Source: Catenulispora pinistramenti
GTDB taxonomy: Bacteria > Actinomycetota > Actinomycetes > Streptomycetales > Catenulisporaceae
Direction: 5' to 3'
Assembly: GCF_018274385.1 (NCBI RefSeq)
Contig: NZ_JAAFYZ010000007.1
Span: forward strand, 1 to 64,000
Length of the DNA: 64,000 nucleotides
The notes under the pieces were generated by a model, which worked only from the letters and a program-made list of their open reading frames with translations, was not told the origin of the DNA and searched no databases. A program made the translations under genes and the position numbers. Of this stretch, positions 45,763-54,348 are shown piece after piece (position 1 is the stretch's first letter; each line of letters starts with the position of its first letter).

Positions 45763-46449
45763 CTACCGTCCCCGCGGATGGACCAGCCCCGAATCGTAGG
45801 CCGCGACCGCAGCCTGCAGCCGGTCCCGAAGGCCCAGCTTGGCCAGGATGTTCTGCACGTGGGTCTTCACGGTGGATTCGGCCAGGTGCAACGCGACGCC
45901 GATCTCAGCGTTCGACAGGCCCCGGGCGACCAACAGCAGCACGTCCACTTCGCGCACCGACAGCCGCGCTCGCAGGTCGGCGCCGTCAGCACGGTCGGCA
46001 CCGTCGGCGCCGTCCTCGTGGCCGGCCGCCATGCGTTCCAGCACGCGCCGGGTGACCGCGGGCGCCAGGATGGCCTCGCCCGCGGCGACCACGCGGACCG
46101 CCTCCAGGAGTTGGTCGGCGGTGGCGTCTTTGAGCAGGAAGCCCGAGGCTCCGGCGCGCAGGGCCTGTGCGACGTAGTCATCGAGGTGGAATGTGGTGAG
46201 CATCAGGATCCTGGTCGGGTGCGGTCCGGGGCCCGAGCACAGGGAGCGGGCCGCGGCGACGCCGTCCAGGCGGGGCATGCGGATGTCCATCAGCGCGACG
46301 TCCGGGCGCAGGCGGCGGACCGCCTCGACCGCCTCGGCGCCGTCGGCGGCCTCGCCCACGACCTCCATGCCCGGCTCGGACTCGATGATGGCGCGCAGGC
46401 CGGAGCGGATCAGGCGCTGGTCATCGGCGATCAGGACGCTGATGGTCAT
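45763..46449 (-). CDS. NarL/LuxR-type response regulator
   Basis: The 228-residue protein has a receiver domain (ADDQRLIRSG, phospho-acceptor Asp in VALMDIRMPR near residue 55, Lys in LLKDATADQL) and a LuxR HTH (about 160-220, LSVREVDVLLLVARGLSNAE, LHLAESTVKTHVQNIL). It overlaps the histidine kinase stop by four bases (ATGA) and ends the operon of the ABC exporter. An Asp/Gly/Ala linker with GADGADRADGAD repeats joins the domains. Confidence 0.94.
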   Translation of the reverse strand: MTISVLIADDQRLIRSGLRAIIESEPGMEVVGEAADGAEAVEAVRRLRPDVALMDIRMPRLDGVAAARSLCSGPGPHPTRILMLTTFHLDDYVAQALRAGASGFLLKDATADQLLEAVRVVAAGEAILAPAVTRRVLERMAAGHEDGADGADRADGADLRARLSVREVDVLLLVARGLSNAEIGVALHLAESTVKTHVQNILAKLGLRDRLQAAVAAYDSGLVHPRGR

Positions 46450-47651
46450 CGGGCTTCCTCCTCGGGCAGCGGGATGACCGCCCGCACCTGGAATCCGCGG
46501 CGCGGGCCGGGGCCGACGCGCAGGGTGCCGCCGTAGATGGCGACCCGCTCGCGCATCCCGACGATGCCGTGGGCGGCGCCGGATGCGGGCGCGGTCGGCC
46601 CCCGGCCGTCGTCGAGCACTGACACCAGCACCGATCCGGCGCCGGGCTCGACGGCGACGACGGCCCGCACGCCGGGGCCTGCGTGCTTGAGCACGTTGGT
46701 CAGCGATTCCTGGACGATCCGGTACACCGCCAGCCCCACCCCGGGCGGCAGCTCGGCCGACGGGGCGTCCAGACTGACCCGCAGCCCACCGTCCTGGAAC
46801 CGCGCCACCAGCTCCCCCAGGTCCCCCAGCCCCGGCTGCGGGCTCATCTCGGGCTCGGCGTCCGGGCGCAGGACGGCCAGCACCCGCCGCATCTCCGCCA
46901 ACGCCTCACGGCCCGTCGCCGAAATCGTCGCCAGGAAGGGCGGCACCGCGTCCGGGTTCGTCCGCACCGACCGGGTCGCCGCCTCGGCCTGCACGGTGAT
47001 CAGGCTGATCGAATGGCCGACCACATCGTGCAGCTCCCGGGCGATCCGCAACCGTTCCTCGGCCACAGCCCGCGCCGCCCGCTCGCCCTCCTCCGCCTCC
47101 AGCCGGGCCGCCCGCGCCACCAGTTCGGCGACATAGGCGCGCCGGGTACGCAGCGCATAACCGAGGATCCACGCCGACGCGACGGCCAGTCCGACGCTGT
47201 TGAGCCCGCTGCCCCGCGCATCCGGCGCCAGGTTCGCCGCGGAGAGCGCCAGCGCGGTGGCCGCCACCATGGCCGCGCTCGCCACCGGGAACCGTGCACG
47301 CCCCGCGTGCTCTGTGCGCTCGACGTCGCAGCGACCATGCCTGCTGCCCCAGTACATCGCCACGGCGTAGGCCGCGAAGAACGTGCCGACAACCGCGCCG
47401 CCGGCCGGGTACCCGCCGACAATCAGCAGCAGGGCGACCGCCGTCGTCCCGGCCAGCGCCGGCACCGGCGCGCGCCGCCTGGCCAGCAGGATCAGGCCCT
47501 GCACCACCGCCAACGCCGGGATCGCGGGGTGCGGCAGCCAGGAGGCCAGTGTGTCGGTCGCGCCCAGGCCGGTGGCCGCGGCTGCCAGGACGCAGACGAG
47601 CCAGTCCATGCCGGCCTGGCGTCCTGTGCCCGTGGTCACGAAGTCCATCAT
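46446..47651 (-). CDS. Sensor histidine kinase (HisKA_3 type)
   Basis: The 401-residue kinase has about five N-terminal membrane helices (residues 15-165) and a cytoplasmic dimerisation domain with the phospho-His in RIARELHDVVGHSISLI. The ATPase domain has N-box ESLTNVLKHA and G-box DDGRGP. It lacks a large external sensor domain, as in intramembrane-sensing kinases paired with ABC exporters. It lies 25 bases after the second permease gene. Confidence 0.93.
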   Translation of the reverse strand: MMDFVTTGTGRQAGMDWLVCVLAAAATGLGATDTLASWLPHPAIPALAVVQGLILLARRRAPVPALAGTTAVALLLIVGGYPAGGAVVGTFFAAYAVAMYWGSRHGRCDVERTEHAGRARFPVASAAMVAATALALSAANLAPDARGSGLNSVGLAVASAWILGYALRTRRAYVAELVARAARLEAEEGERAARAVAEERLRIARELHDVVGHSISLITVQAEAATRSVRTNPDAVPPFLATISATGREALAEMRRVLAVLRPDAEPEMSPQPGLGDLGELVARFQDGGLRVSLDAPSAELPPGVGLAVYRIVQESLTNVLKHAGPGVRAVVAVEPGAGSVLVSVLDDGRGPTAPASGAAHGIVGMRERVAIYGGTLRVGPGPRRGFQVRAVIPLPEEEAR

Positions 47652-47676
47652 GCCCGCGTCGCCCCCGGCCGGCTTG

Positions 47677-48510
47677 TCAGGCGTCGTGATGCCGCAGCCA
47701 CAGCGCTGCGAGCGTCCCGAGGCCGGCGGGCCAGAGTACGAGCAGGGCCCAGGCCGGGCCGGCGGTGAGCAGGCCGGTGGTGTGGGAGTGCCATACGGTC
47801 TCGCCGAGGTTGGACGGCAGGTAGGGCACGGTGTATCGCCACAGGGCCGTGTGCGGCAGTTCGTCGACCGTCACCGGCAGCATCAGGAAGAGGGCGAAGA
47901 CGCTGGTCATGGCCACGGCCGTGCCGCGGGCCAGGACGCCGAGGAAGACGCCGCACAGCCCGGTGGCCGTCAGGTAGGCCACCGCGCCGAGGAGGTGCCC
48001 GAGCACGCCGGGGTCGCCGATGTGCACGGTGGGCACGTGGCCGCTGAGCAGGCCCTGTCCGACGAAGAACGCAGCGAAGCAGACCACTGATGACGCCGGC
48101 AAAGCGAGCGCCCCCAACAAAGCAGCCTTGGCCGCGAGAACCAGGCCGCGCTGCGGTGTCGCGGCGAAGGTGGTGCGGATCAGGCCATTGCCGTACTCGC
48201 TGGTGACGACCAGGGCGCCGAGGACGCCGAAGAAGAGGACGCCGATCCGCAGGAAGCCGAAGTTGACCGTCAGCGGGTCGAACGTGTTCCGGTCGGCGGC
48301 GCTGACGTCCTTCCAGTGCCCGGCGTAGTCGGAGCAGACCAAGGCGGCCAGGCCGACACAGAACACGGCCGCGACGACCAGCGTGACGGGCAGGGACCGC
48401 AGCGAGCGCAGCTTGATCCACTCGGCGGCGAGCACGGCCCGTGCCCGGCGCGTGCGCGAGACCGTCCGGGCCGGTGGCGGCAGAGTCGCAAGGGAGGCAG
48501 ACGAGGACAT
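47677..48510 (-). CDS. ABC-2 type permease subunit
   Basis: The 277-residue protein has six membrane segments and the ABC-2 signature EWIKLRSLRSLPVTLVVAAV near its start, followed by GLIRTTFAATPQRG. Its ATG shares one base with the stop of the previous permease gene (TGATG). It is paralogous to that permease and presumably forms a heterodimer with it and the ATPase. Confidence 0.9.
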   Translation of the reverse strand: MSSSASLATLPPPARTVSRTRRARAVLAAEWIKLRSLRSLPVTLVVAAVFCVGLAALVCSDYAGHWKDVSAADRNTFDPLTVNFGFLRIGVLFFGVLGALVVTSEYGNGLIRTTFAATPQRGLVLAAKAALLGALALPASSVVCFAAFFVGQGLLSGHVPTVHIGDPGVLGHLLGAVAYLTATGLCGVFLGVLARGTAVAMTSVFALFLMLPVTVDELPHTALWRYTVPYLPSNLGETVWHSHTTGLLTAGPAWALLVLWPAGLGTLAALWLRHHDA

Positions 48511-49376
48511 CAGACGTCCCTCCTTCGGATTGTGAAGAACGCCGCCGCCGCGGTGGCTGCCGCGTAGGCGGTGAAGAGGGCGAAGCCCGGCCAGGCGCCG
48601 AGGCTGTGGCCGCTGTGGACGAGGTGCCAGATCTGGAAGCCGGCTCCGGCCGGCGAGTACTCGCTGACGAGCGCCCCGGTGTTGCCGGGAAGCAGGGCGA
48701 GGACCACCGGCAGCACCATCATGACGCCGACCAACGCGGCCAGGGCGGCGGCCGTCCGGCGCAGCAGCGCCCCGAGGAACATCCCGAACAGCCCGACCCC
48801 GGCGAGATACAGGCCGCCGCCGAAGACCGCGGTCGGTACGCCCGGATCGCCGAGGCCGACAGGCGGCACCGGCGCGGTGAGGAAGCTCCGGCCGACGAAG
48901 AATGCGACGAAAGACAGCCCCGTGCACCACACCCCCACGACGGTGGTGAAGATCAGGGCCTTCATCGCCAGCACCTGACCGCGCTGCGGGGTCGCGATGA
49001 AGGTGGTGCGGATCAGGCCGCTGGTGTATTCGCCGGTCACGGTGAGGACGCCGAGTGCGCCGACGAGCAGCTGCGTCACGATGACGCCCCGCAGAGTGAG
49101 GTCCCCGGGATCGAAGGATGCCCGGTCGGCGGCGGTGTAGCTGCTGTGATAGCCGGCACTGACCATCCAGGCGCCCAGCACCATGGCCAGAAGAGTCGCG
49201 GCCAGGACCACGGGCCCCGACCGGACCGAGCGGAGCTTGATCCATTCGCTACCGGCGGTGGCGCGGAGCCTGGTGGCGACGGAGGCAGTGGATACGGCGC
49301 CTGGCCCCGTCCCAGGCAGGCGGCAGGCGGCTGCTGTCGCCGCTGCGGCTGCGGCCGTGCTCGCGCGGCCGGTCAC
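48510..49376 (-). CDS. ABC-2 type permease subunit (paralogue)
   Basis: The 288-residue protein has EWIKLRSVRSGPVVLAATLL in its N-terminal part, six membrane segments and GLIRTTFIATPQRGQVLAMK, matching its neighbour. The N-terminus is Ala-rich and low complexity. GTG at 49376 overlaps the ATPase stop (GTGA). It is the second gene of the exporter operon. Confidence 0.9.
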   Translation of the reverse strand: MTGRASTAAAAAATAAACRLPGTGPGAVSTASVATRLRATAGSEWIKLRSVRSGPVVLAATLLAMVLGAWMVSAGYHSSYTAADRASFDPGDLTLRGVIVTQLLVGALGVLTVTGEYTSGLIRTTFIATPQRGQVLAMKALIFTTVVGVWCTGLSFVAFFVGRSFLTAPVPPVGLGDPGVPTAVFGGGLYLAGVGLFGMFLGALLRRTAAALAALVGVMMVLPVVLALLPGNTGALVSEYSPAGAGFQIWHLVHSGHSLGAWPGFALFTAYAAATAAAAFFTIRRRDV

Positions 49377-50338
49377 GCCGACACCGCTTCCGGCTTCGGC
49401 ACCGCTTTCGACGTCGGTCCCGCTTCCAACGCCGACACCGGGGTCCGGTACTCGACGCTCTCGCCGGTGAGCCGGAAGTACGCCTGCTCCAGCGACGCGG
49501 TCACGTCATGCAGCTGGTGCAGCACGTGCCCGCGTGCGGCGGCCAGCTCGCCGATCCCGACCGAGCCCATCCCGGTGACCGCCAGCGTGCCGTCGGATTC
49601 CACCGCGACCCGCGCACCGACCGCGCGCAGATCCGCGGTCAGCCGCCGCGGATCGGCGGCCCGCACCTCGACCCGCTCGGCGGAATGCCGCGCGATCAGC
49701 TCGGACAGCGGGGTGTCGGCGAGCAGTCTGCCGCGGCCGATGACCAGCAGGTGATCGGCGGTCAGCGCCATCTCGCTCATCAGGTGGCTGGAGACCAGCA
49801 CGGTGCGGCCCTCGGCGGCCAATGACCGCATCAGGGTACGGATCCACAGAATGCCGTCCGGGTCCAGCCCGTTGACCGGCTCGTCGAACAGCATCGTCCC
49901 CGGATTCCCCAGCAGCACACCGGCGATCCCCAGCCGCTGCGCCATCCCCAGCGAGAACCCGCCGACCCGCTTGTGCGCCACCGATGTCAGCCCCACCTGC
50001 TCCAACACGACGTCCACGCGCGCCCGGCCGATGCCGTTGGCGGCGGCCAGACTGTGCAGGTGGTTGTACGCCGAGCGGCCTGGATGCACCGCGCGCGCGT
50101 CCAGCAACGCGCCGACATCGTGCAACGGCCACACCTTGCCCCGGTAGTCCCGGCCGTCGACGGTGACGGTCCCGGCCGTGGGCAGATCCAGGCCGAGGAT
50201 CATCCGCATGGTGGTCGACTTGCCGGCCCCGTTGGGCCCCAGGAAGCCGGTGACCGACCCGGGACGAACCTGGAAGTCGATGCCGTCCACCGCGGTCTTG
50301 CCGCCGTAGCGCTTGGTCAGTGCCTTCGCCTCGATCAT
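49373..50338 (-). CDS. ABC transporter ATP-binding protein
   Basis: The 321-residue ATPase has Walker A GPNGAGKSTT near residues 34-43, a signature FSLGMAQRLGIA (usually LSGGM/Q; here SLGM), Walker B TMLFDEPVNGLDPDG, and the H-loop SSHLMSE. It would energise the two following permeases as an exporter of an antimicrobial or lipid; two-component systems of this arrangement often respond to cell-envelope antibiotics. It is the first gene of a five-gene operon. Confidence 0.93.
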   Translation of the reverse strand: MIEAKALTKRYGGKTAVDGIDFQVRPGSVTGFLGPNGAGKSTTMRMILGLDLPTAGTVTVDGRDYRGKVWPLHDVGALLDARAVHPGRSAYNHLHSLAAANGIGRARVDVVLEQVGLTSVAHKRVGGFSLGMAQRLGIAGVLLGNPGTMLFDEPVNGLDPDGILWIRTLMRSLAAEGRTVLVSSHLMSEMALTADHLLVIGRGRLLADTPLSELIARHSAERVEVRAADPRRLTADLRAVGARVAVESDGTLAVTGMGSVGIGELAAARGHVLHQLHDVTASLEQAYFRLTGESVEYRTPVSALEAGPTSKAVPKPEAVSA

Positions 50339-50456
50339 GAGGACCTCTTGCTGCTCATGACCTCGACGCTAGGGACCCGACCTTCGCCGTCGCCTCGTCC
50401 GCAGGGCGGAATCCGGCGGCCGGAAGCCGAAAACCTCCTCCTTGAGACGGAGCCGG

Positions 50457-50501
50457 CCGGGTGTGGCCGGCGCCCGCTTGGCGAGCGCCGGCCACACCCG
50501 G
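50457..50501. terminator. 17-bp hairpin after the papain-like protease gene
   Basis: CCGGGTGTGGCCGGCGC (50457-50473) and its exact complement (50485-50501) enclose an 11-base loop, 30 bases after the protease stop. It is the terminator for that gene and insulates the ABC operon. Confidence 0.88.
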
Positions 50502-50530
50502 GTCAAGGTGCTGTCCGTTTCAAGCCGGCG

Positions 50531-51448
50531 TCAGTTCTGGGCCAGCTTGCCGACGGAGTACAGCTCGTCGACGTCACCGGTGGTGAAGAAGCTCCACGGG
50601 ACGTTGACGTAGCCGTTGTCGCCCCAGCTGGCGCCCCAGCTGTTCTCGATGGTGACGCCCTGGTCGGTGTAGCCGATCACGGCGACCTCGTGGCCCCCGA
50701 CGACGGGGTCGGAGCTGTCGTCGCCGGGCGTGTAGCTGTAGTCCGACGCCGCCTGGCCGCTGAGGTCCATGAAGCTCTGCCGGACGTTGAACCCGATCGA
50801 GACCGGCAGGCCCTGGGATATCGAGTCCTTGATGGCCTGCTCGGAGCCGTCGCCGACCGGCAGGGTCTGGTAGCCGGAGAGCTTGTAGTGCGCGGCGTTG
50901 GCGATCTCGTTGGCGTCGGGCTGGGTGGTGTAGTCGAAGTCGCCCTGGTAGTAGTCGGCCTTGGTGTCGATGCCCTGCTGCTGCTCCATGCCGAGGGCGA
51001 CGTCGCCGGTGGTGCCCTGGTCGTTGCCCTGGGCGATCTGGGCGTAGATGTACATCGGCGCCATCGGGTCACCGGTGATGCCCTGCTCGTTCATCAGGAT
51101 CCCGTAGGAGCTGTAGCCGGTGGCCCAGGTGACGCAGGAACCGACCTGGCCCTGGTCGCCCGGGGACAGCGCGTACTGCTGCAGGCTGGCGCTGTCCGGG
51201 GCGTCGGCCGACAGGCCGGCCGCCGCGCGCAGGCCGCGCAGGGACGTGGAGTACGTGGCGCGGGTGGCCAGGCCCGCACGCTCGGCGGCCCGGGCCTGGG
51301 CGATGTTCAGCCCGGTCGCGTAGTGGTGGTGGCGCTGCCCGGCGGCCTGGGCGGCCTGGGCGGCGGAGGCCGGTGCGGCCGCGACAGCGGTCAGCGCGGC
51401 GGCCGCGACGAACGCCGCGGCTATGCCGGCGGTCTTTGCGTGGTTCAT
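50531..51448 (-). CDS. Secreted papain-like cysteine protease (C1)
   Basis: The 305-residue protein has a signal peptide (about 1-30, ending ASAAQA). A basic, helical propeptide-like region follows to about 90, then a C1-type domain with catalytic Cys in QGQVGSCVTWATGY near residue 106, His in GGHEVAVIGY near 257 and Asn in ENSWGASWGDNGY near 273. GGAG before ATG at 51448 supports this start. It is likely exported and auto-processed; natural substrates are unknown. Confidence 0.9.
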   Translation of the reverse strand: MNHAKTAGIAAAFVAAAALTAVAAAPASAAQAAQAAGQRHHHYATGLNIAQARAAERAGLATRATYSTSLRGLRAAAGLSADAPDSASLQQYALSPGDQGQVGSCVTWATGYSSYGILMNEQGITGDPMAPMYIYAQIAQGNDQGTTGDVALGMEQQQGIDTKADYYQGDFDYTTQPDANEIANAAHYKLSGYQTLPVGDGSEQAIKDSISQGLPVSIGFNVRQSFMDLSGQAASDYSYTPGDDSSDPVVGGHEVAVIGYTDQGVTIENSWGASWGDNGYVNVPWSFFTTGDVDELYSVGKLAQN

Positions 51449-52038
51449 GGTGACTCCTTGCGTTGCGAGACGGTGGCATGACTCTGATACGCCGGATTCG
51501 GCCGACGCGGCCCGCAGCTCCCGCACCACTATCAGGACTCTGATCAATTCTTGACATCACAAGCCCAAGTCGGCACCCGGGTTCCCGGAACCGACCGGTG
51601 CCGCCACAGCCCGAAACGGCCCGGGACAGCCCGGTCGCGGCAGGCGCGGTGGCGCTAGGTGGTGCCAGGTGGACGTGCGAGCCCTGGGACGTGACCGCTC
51701 AAGGCCGAAGCCGAGAGCCGGAATCCAGGTGATGACGGTTACGCCAGCGCGGCGCGACCCGATGCCCCCGTTCGCGTCGGCGGTCGGCTGCGGTCCGGCG
51801 TCGATCGACTACGAGGGCTCGTACTACCGAGGAAACGTAGCAAGCCCCTGTGACCCGCGTCAGCCTGCGAGTCGGTAAAGGCTTCGCAAAGGCGTCATAC
51901 GATGCCGCGCAGTAGTCGCCTGCGCCATATCGCTCGATCCCGATCGCGAAGCACGATCAGTCGTTCAACTCCTGTGATCAGATATGCACGTTTCGGGTGC
52001 AGTGCTGGCGGTATCGCGCATAACGTGCCGACGAAGCC
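51449..52038. other. 590-base spacer between the protease and the second two-component system
   Basis: No gene is assigned. A 48-codon plus-strand frame at 51732-51878 starts just after AGGTG but has no recognisable motif. The 51540-51560 region contains AATTCTTGACATCAC, an AT-rich patch 100 bases before the protease start. No terminator hairpin is clear after the histidine kinase gene. Confidence 0.4.
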
Positions 52039-53577
52039 CTACAGGGGCACTCGGGTGATCGGGATACGCAGCTGGAAGGAGGCACCGCCTCCGGGAGCGT
52101 TGGCCACGGTCAGCTCGGCTTGGTGCGAGCGCGCGATCTGCTGCGCCATCGCCAAGCCCAACCCGGAGCCGGGCAGCGCCCGCGCCGACGCGGATCGATA
52201 GAAGCGGTCGAATACGTGAGGAAGGTCCTCCGGGGCGATACCGGGGCCGTGATCGCGCACCGTCAGCTCCGCCGTCTCGCCGTCGGCCCCGGCCACGACG
52301 CCGAGTGCCACCTCGACCCGGCCGGCCGGCGGGCTGTACTTCGCGGCGTTGCCCAGGAGGTTGTCGACCAGCCGCGCCAGCCGCTGAGGCACCCCGCGCA
52401 CCAGGATGCCGTGCCCGCCGCCCGCAGCAGGATCCGCGGCGGGATCGGCAGCCGCATCTGTGAGCGGGTCCGTGAACGCCAACTCGGGCCAGTGGTCCCG
52501 GGCCGCCTCCACCCGGCCGTGTACCAGCCGATCCAGCGCGAAGACCTCGACCAGGGCGTCGGGCTCCTCGGTGCGGGCCAGTTCGATCAGATCGTTGACG
52601 AGGCCGGTGATCTCCCTGGCCTGCCGGTCGACGGCCCGGGCCGCCCGGGCCGTCTGCCGCGGCGTCAGGCGCTCCGCGTCGATCAGCAGTTCCGCGTTGG
52701 TGCGCAGGGCCGTGAGCGGTGTCCGCAGTTCGTGGGACGCGTCGGCGACGAGCCTGCGGCGCGCGTCGACCGATTCCTCCAACTCCGCGAGCATGGTGTT
52801 GAAGCTCGCGGCCAGCCGCGCCGGCTCGTCCGGCCGCCAGCGGCGCCCCGCGGCCCCGGCGGCGGCACCGGACGGCGTCTGGATGCGCAGGCTCGCGTCA
52901 CCGGTCGCGGCGATGCGTTCGGCCACGGCGGTCAGCCTTGCCACCGGGCGCAACGAGCCGCGGGCGACCAGGTAGCCCAGCAGCGCGGCCAGCAGCATGC
53001 CGCCCGCGCAGACCGCGGCCATCAGCCAGGCCGCCTGCCGCACCCCCGTCCGTACGGTGTCCGACCTGGCCGCCACCTGTACGGCAGTGCCGGGGGCGTA
53101 GGAGACCGTGTACATCCTGACGGGGAACCCGTCCAGGGTGATGTCGCTGTAGTACGCGCGGTGTTCGCCTGCCGCAACCTCGCGGGTGCGCGGCCCGACC
53201 GGCAGGACGTATCCCCGCGCCGGGTCTTGGGCCGGGGAGGCGGAGACGAGTTGGGAACAGGCCGGTGCCGCCAGATATCGGCACTCGCCGGAGATCACTT
53301 GAGGCGCTTGGTTCTTCGACTGCTGGGCCGCGAACGTGGCATCCTGCCCGAGCTGGATGTCGAACTGTCGCTCAAGCTCGTGGCGCACCACCACGAACGC
53401 GGCAGTGCTGCACGCCAGCGCGACGAGGGCGACCGCTAACCCGCTGGCCACGGCCAGCCGCGTACGCAGCGGAAGCAAGCGCAGCCAGCGCACCGGGAGT
53501 AGCAGTCTGCGCACCGGGAGCGAGAGCAGCCTGCGCAAGCCGCGGCCGCGGGGTGCGGACTCAGCAGAGGCGTTCAC
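52039..53577 (-). CDS. Sensor histidine kinase (HisKA/HAMP)
   Basis: The 512-residue kinase has a membrane helix near residues 40-62, an extracellular region (about 65-180) with two Cys (GECRYLAAPACSQL), a second helix near 182-205, a HAMP-like segment, HisKA with VADASHELRTPLTALR near 285, and a complete ATPase domain (DNLLGNAAKYSP, RDHGPGIAPEDL, GSGLGLAM). GTG at 53577 overlaps the response-regulator stop (GTGA). The first 35 residues contain RRLLLPVRWLRLLPLR repeats. Confidence 0.93.
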   Translation of the reverse strand: MNASAESAPRGRGLRRLLSLPVRRLLLPVRWLRLLPLRTRLAVASGLAVALVALACSTAAFVVVRHELERQFDIQLGQDATFAAQQSKNQAPQVISGECRYLAAPACSQLVSASPAQDPARGYVLPVGPRTREVAAGEHRAYYSDITLDGFPVRMYTVSYAPGTAVQVAARSDTVRTGVRQAAWLMAAVCAGGMLLAALLGYLVARGSLRPVARLTAVAERIAATGDASLRIQTPSGAAAGAAGRRWRPDEPARLAASFNTMLAELEESVDARRRLVADASHELRTPLTALRTNAELLIDAERLTPRQTARAARAVDRQAREITGLVNDLIELARTEEPDALVEVFALDRLVHGRVEAARDHWPELAFTDPLTDAAADPAADPAAGGGHGILVRGVPQRLARLVDNLLGNAAKYSPPAGRVEVALGVVAGADGETAELTVRDHGPGIAPEDLPHVFDRFYRSASARALPGSGLGLAMAQQIARSHQAELTVANAPGGGASFQLRIPITRVPL

Positions 53578-54284
53578 GAGGACGCCAGCCGGTAGCCGAC
53601 CCCGTGCACCGTCTGCACCAATCGTGAGCTGCCCTCCGCCTCGAGTTTGCGGCGCAGGTAGCCGATGTACACAGTCAGCGAGTTGGATTCCGGACCGAAC
53701 ACCTCTCCCCACACCCGGTCCATCAACAACTCGCGGGTGAGCACCTGCTCCGGATTGCGCAGCAGCAACTCCAGCAAGGCCGCCTCGGTGTGGGTGAACT
53801 CCAGGAAGCGCCCGGCCCGCTCGCCCGTACGGGTCACCGGGTCGAACCTCAGATCGGCGTAGCGCAGCCGGTCCTGGTCGGGTTCCGGCTGCTCCGGTAA
53901 CGAGCGCCGCAACAGGGCTCTGACCCTTGCCTGCAGCTCGCGCAGCGCGAAGGGCTTGGCGAGATAGTCGTCGGCCCCGGCGTCGAGACCGTCCACCCGG
54001 TCGCTGACCGAACCGCGCGCGGTCAGCACCAGGATCGGCACCCGGTCGCCCAGGGCGCGCAGCCGCCGGCACACCGCCAGACCGTCGAGCCCCGGCATCA
54101 GCACGTCGAGCACCAGCGCGTCTGGTGACCACGCGGAGACGGCGGCCAGGGCCCGCACTCCGTCCGCGGCGCCGGCCACCTCGTGCCCCTCGACCCGCAT
54201 GGCCTCGCACACCGCCTCGCGGACCTCGGGGTCGTCGTCGACCACCAGGATCCGCGCGGAGGCGGACCGCTCGCTATTCGCCAT
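53574..54284 (-). CDS. OmpR/PhoB-type response regulator
   Basis: The 236-residue regulator has a receiver domain (VVDDDPEV, Asp in LVLDVLMPG near residue 57, Lys in LAKPFALREL) and a winged-helix DNA-binding domain (FTHTEAALLELLLRN, DRVWGEVFGPESNSLTVYIG, VHGVGYRLA). ATG at 54284 has GGGG upstream. It diverges from the murG paralogue 64 bases away and probably controls it through repeats at 54309-54324. Confidence 0.94.
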   Translation of the reverse strand: MANSERSASARILVVDDDPEVREAVCEAMRVEGHEVAGAADGVRALAAVSAWSPDALVLDVLMPGLDGLAVCRRLRALGDRVPILVLTARGSVSDRVDGLDAGADDYLAKPFALRELQARVRALLRRSLPEQPEPDQDRLRYADLRFDPVTRTGERAGRFLEFTHTEAALLELLLRNPEQVLTRELLMDRVWGEVFGPESNSLTVYIGYLRRKLEAEGSSRLVQTVHGVGYRLASS

Positions 54285-54308
54285 GCCCCCAATCCTCGCC
54301 GACCAGGG

Positions 54309-54324
54309 TCTTAGAAGCTTCTTA
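54309..54324. promoter_or_regulatory. TCTTA direct repeat, candidate response-regulator site
   Basis: TCTTA at 54309-54313 is repeated at 54320-54324, 11 bp from start to start, which is the spacing of OmpR-family sites. The intervening bases make a 10-bp palindrome (AGAAGCTTCT, 54313-54322). It lies in the 64-base divergent region between the regulator and the MurG paralogue. Confidence 0.55.
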
Positions 54325-54348
54325 CCACGCCCGGCCAGGCTGCCCGGC

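Noticed and set aside
51732-51878. 48-codon plus-strand ORF after AGGTG
   Set aside because: The ribosome site is too close to the ATG, the product has no pattern and there are no neighbours in the same orientation.
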